Source: a virus
Virus record (IMG/VR): IMGVR_UViG_3300007513_000053
Coordinates: 1 to 53,593 of that record
DNA length: 53,593 nt
Direction: 5' to 3' (one strand)
Part shown: piece by piece, positions 51,386-53,593 of the stretch
Layout: each line of letters opens with the position of its first letter
How positions within the stretch are numbered: position 1 is the stretch's first letter
Notes under the pieces: generated by a model
What the model saw: only the letters and a program-made list of their open reading frames with translations
Told to the model about the DNA's origin: nothing
Database searches by the model: none
Translations under genes and position numbers: made by a program

Positions 51386-53593
51386 ATGGGAGTACGAAAA
51401 AAAGGCGCAGGTGGGGGAATCAAGAAGGGAGATACCCGTCTTGGGAAACTTCGGTCAAGGAAAGATAAAAAGAGACTTTCACCTTCCCAAAGAGGGATGC
51501 TTGGAATAGCTAAAGTTATCAGTGTAAACTACGAGGAATTTTTCGTAACCCTTCGGATTGTAATGGGTACGGACTTTGAAAATGAGCGAGTACCATTCCC
51601 ACTCGTATTTCCCGGCGCTGGCACAAGACACTTCCTTGGAGCAATGCCAGAAGTAGGAGATATGTGTGTAGTTGGTTGGATGGCTCAAGGAAGCTCTTCA
51701 AAAGAAACACACACCCCATTAATTCTTGGGTGGATACCAAAAGGGGCTTGGTTAGGTCACGATTGGGCTTTCACCTCTCCATTTCCAGAAGAGGAATTAA
51801 AGTTTTCTCCGAAAGTGAAAGACGAATTTGATGGTGTCTATAATCAACACCGCCATAAAAGAATGCACATGCGCCCCGGTGATATCGCTGCAAGCTCATC
51901 AAAGGGTGCTGATATTCTATTAAATGAGGGGGTTTATATCACCAACAGACGGGCGAATGAGATCCGTCTTAGAGATCAGGATCAAGCTTTCGTAGTCCGT
52001 TCACTTCAACAATTCCATGCTATGGCTGGTACTAAAATATACGGAGGTCTGGTTCAAAGAGATATTGGTCTTGTACAAAGTGGTCAATGGTCAGATGGTA
52101 ACAATAGAAATCAAGCGCAACAGGTTAAAGAAGGAGAGGAGGGTCAAGAAGTTATCCCCCACCTTCAATGTGCTGCTGAGTCTGGTGGTTTTATCGCTGC
52201 TGCTGCAATTAGAAATGGTTCTGCAAGAATTGATCCTAACTTAATGCCCTCACCCGGATTTAAGAATACTCAAACGGTTTATGGTGGGAAAGCTATCTTT
52301 AGAAGTGGTATTGGTACGAATGCTGCTGGCACTCTTGGCCCTGCCCATACGGAGTATCGGATTGAAGTTTCACATACAGCAACAGGAATACTCCCTATTA
52401 CAGAGCAAACAGAGGGGATAGATAAAAAAGAAGATAAAACTTTAGTAGAGATAGTTTATGGTACTGCTATTGGGAACAATCCTACGATAAATTATGGGCA
52501 GTGGCTGACAACAAATTGTTTCCCTGATGCTCAAATATCTACTCTTAGCACTAATAAGACAGAAGACCAATTGGCGGTTTTAGGGGTGGTATATAGTATA
52601 GATGAGGGTGAGAATTCTTTAGAGGAGACATTCTGGTCTGTACATAAGAACGGGAAGGTTCGTGTTTCCATTGGTGGGAGGAAGGATGACAACTCTTTTG
52701 ATCTTAGGGTTAATGGAAAGACCCGTTTGGATTTCTCAGGTGGTTTAGATTTTAAAACTGGTGGGAAGATTTCTTTGGGGAATAAGACAGAGACAGACAA
52801 AGATAATGTTGGGGTGGAAATTGTCTCTGAGACAGGAGCCGTTGTTATTACTGCCAAGGGGCAAAAGGAAGATCCCGTTGCTGCGAATAAAGAAATTAAA
52901 GAACCGACAGGAGCAGAGGGTGAACCACAAGCAAATCCGAGTATTCTTTTAGAAGGTGAAGAGATACACCTAAAGGGAGGAACAGGAATTCGTACCGAGT
53001 GCGATACTATAATTCTTAGTGGAAACAAAGAAGCGAATGTGTTTGGAGCAGGTGCGATTAACTTAAAAACCCCAAACGGTTCACTTGTACAAGAATGTAA
53101 GAAACTCACTCAAACAGTAACAGGAAAGGCTGAGATGAATTTCTCAGGGCCGGGAGATGGTAAGAACAGAAATCTTCCTCTGCGAAAAGTCACTCTTGGT
53201 ACACCAAAAATAGATGTGGCAAAAAAAGTTGTAGATGAGTATCAATGCCATGTTGGGTCAAGGGAAGAAACTTTCACATTAGGGCATCACGAAACCACAA
53301 TGAAGATTGGGAATATGACCTACAATCTATGGAAGGGGAAGCACACAATCTCAATTGCGAAAGGCTTAAATGAAGCTGTACTATCTCCTACGGGATACAG
53401 CGTTAATACTATGATGGCTGGAGCCTCTATCTCAATGAAGGCTTCTGGTGGTATTACTGCTTACGGAACAACAGGGGCTTCTATGCTTTCCCCTGCTAAT
53501 ATAAGGCTTCAAGCCCCCTCTTTGGCAATGGCTACAGCAGGTAAGAAAGGCCCCGCTTTGTGTGGTGCAGATCAGAATCCATTAAACGGACAG
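51386..53593 (+). CDS. Baseplate spike protein (3' end off the window)
   Basis: The frame is open from ATG 51386 to the last base, 736 codons, with no stop in the window; the gene is cut off. GAGGGAG lies just before the start. After a basic N-terminus (residues 1-40) an OB-fold-like region (GIAKVISVNYEEFFVTLRIV ... FPLVFPGAGTRHFLGAMPEV ... GDMCVVGWM) matches gp5/VgrG-type spike bases that sit on the hub trimer. Farther on are repeated short beta strands with Gly-rich turns (about 400-700), as in the beta-helical spike shaft. The role fits the position directly after the hub. Confidence is good. Confidence 0.7.
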   Translation, partial: MGVRKKGAGGGIKKGDTRLGKLRSRKDKKRLSPSQRGMLGIAKVISVNYEEFFVTLRIVMGTDFENERVPFPLVFPGAGTRHFLGAMPEVGDMCVVGWMAQGSSSKETHTPLILGWIPKGAWLGHDWAFTSPFPEEELKFSPKVKDEFDGVYNQHRHKRMHMRPGDIAASSSKGADILLNEGVYITNRRANEIRLRDQDQAFVVRSLQQFHAMAGTKIYGGLVQRDIGLVQSGQWSDGNNRNQAQQVKEGEEGQEVIPHLQCAAESGGFIAAAAIRNGSARIDPNLMPSPGFKNTQTVYGGKAIFRSGIGTNAAGTLGPAHTEYRIEVSHTATGILPITEQTEGIDKKEDKTLVEIVYGTAIGNNPTINYGQWLTTNCFPDAQISTLSTNKTEDQLAVLGVVYSIDEGENSLEETFWSVHKNGKVRVSIGGRKDDNSFDLRVNGKTRLDFSGGLDFKTGGKISLGNKTETDKDNVGVEIVSETGAVVITAKGQKEDPVAANKEIKEPTGAEGEPQANPSILLEGEEIHLKGGTGIRTECDTIILSGNKEANVFGAGAINLKTPNGSLVQECKKLTQTVTGKAEMNFSGPGDGKNRNLPLRKVTLGTPKIDVAKKVVDEYQCHVGSREETFTLGHHETTMKIGNMTYNLWKGKHTISIAKGLNEAVLSPTGYSVNTMMAGASISMKASGGITAYGTTGASMLSPANIRLQAPSLAMATAGKKGPALCGADQNPLNGQ

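Noticed and set aside
52531-53109. 192-codon minus-strand frame
   Set aside because: It lies wholly inside the spike gene, which is open on the + strand to the window end; no ribosome site.
1-53593. Stop-codon reassignment as in some large phages
   Set aside because: TAA, TAG and TGA each end several well-packed genes, with starts directly after them, so the standard code holds.

Overview
This window is a virion-assembly segment of a large tailed bacteriophage with a contractile tail (myovirus-type). The evidence is the gene content. Going left to right there is a prohead protease, a scaffold-like acidic protein, an HK97-fold major capsid protein, a run of head and neck proteins, a very large tail sheath, a tail tube protein, tail-assembly-chaperone-like genes, a tape measure protein, baseplate proteins, a giant hub and the start of a spike. 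Almost everything is on the + strand, tightly packed, with AGGAG-type ribosome binding sites. TAA, TAG and TGA all end genes, so the standard bacterial code is used. I see no tRNA genes, integrase, replication genes or CRISPR. The terminase and portal are presumably upstream. The host cannot be named from this sequence.

Region 1 (1-16.9 kb, head). A giant protein carries a complete type IB topoisomerase domain, all five catalytic residues included, and two small arm-binding/AP2-like modules. It runs in frame into a C-terminal part that has its own promoter-like box, Shine-Dalgarno sequence and start codon. Then come a zinc-ribbon protein, the prohead protease, an EF-hand-bearing acidic scaffold candidate, a decoration candidate, the major capsid protein and a 1320-residue fibre-like protein. 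Small head-associated genes follow. Intrinsic terminators after the scaffold, capsid, fibre and 16134 genes split this into transcription units.

Region 2 (17-29.3 kb, head completion and neck). This holds two large basic or low-complexity proteins, a SWIM zinc-finger protein, two FmdB-type zinc ribbons, tandem paralogous virion proteins, a DUF5659-like protein and four or five neck/connector candidates.

Region 3 (29.4-44.9 kb, tail). This holds a 1763-residue sheath, then a small minus-strand island encoding an Hc1-type histone-H1-like protein and a zinc-ribbon protein. The tail tube, a proline-rich chaperone candidate with a same-frame extension after its stop codon, a second chaperone candidate, the tape measure and two paralogous baseplate proteins follow.

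Region 4 (44.9-53.6 kb, baseplate). A 2152-residue hub carries an M15-type peptidase motif set near its N-terminus and a large unrecognised domain near its C-terminus. The last gene, a gp5/VgrG-like spike, runs off the right edge of the window.

The most interesting points are the topoisomerase IB built into a head-module protein, the histone-like gene with a promoter overlapping a terminator inside the tail module, the possible stop-codon readthrough in the chaperone gene, the peptidase-bearing hub, and a short R-V-A-x-x-aromatic motif that recurs in several head-module proteins.
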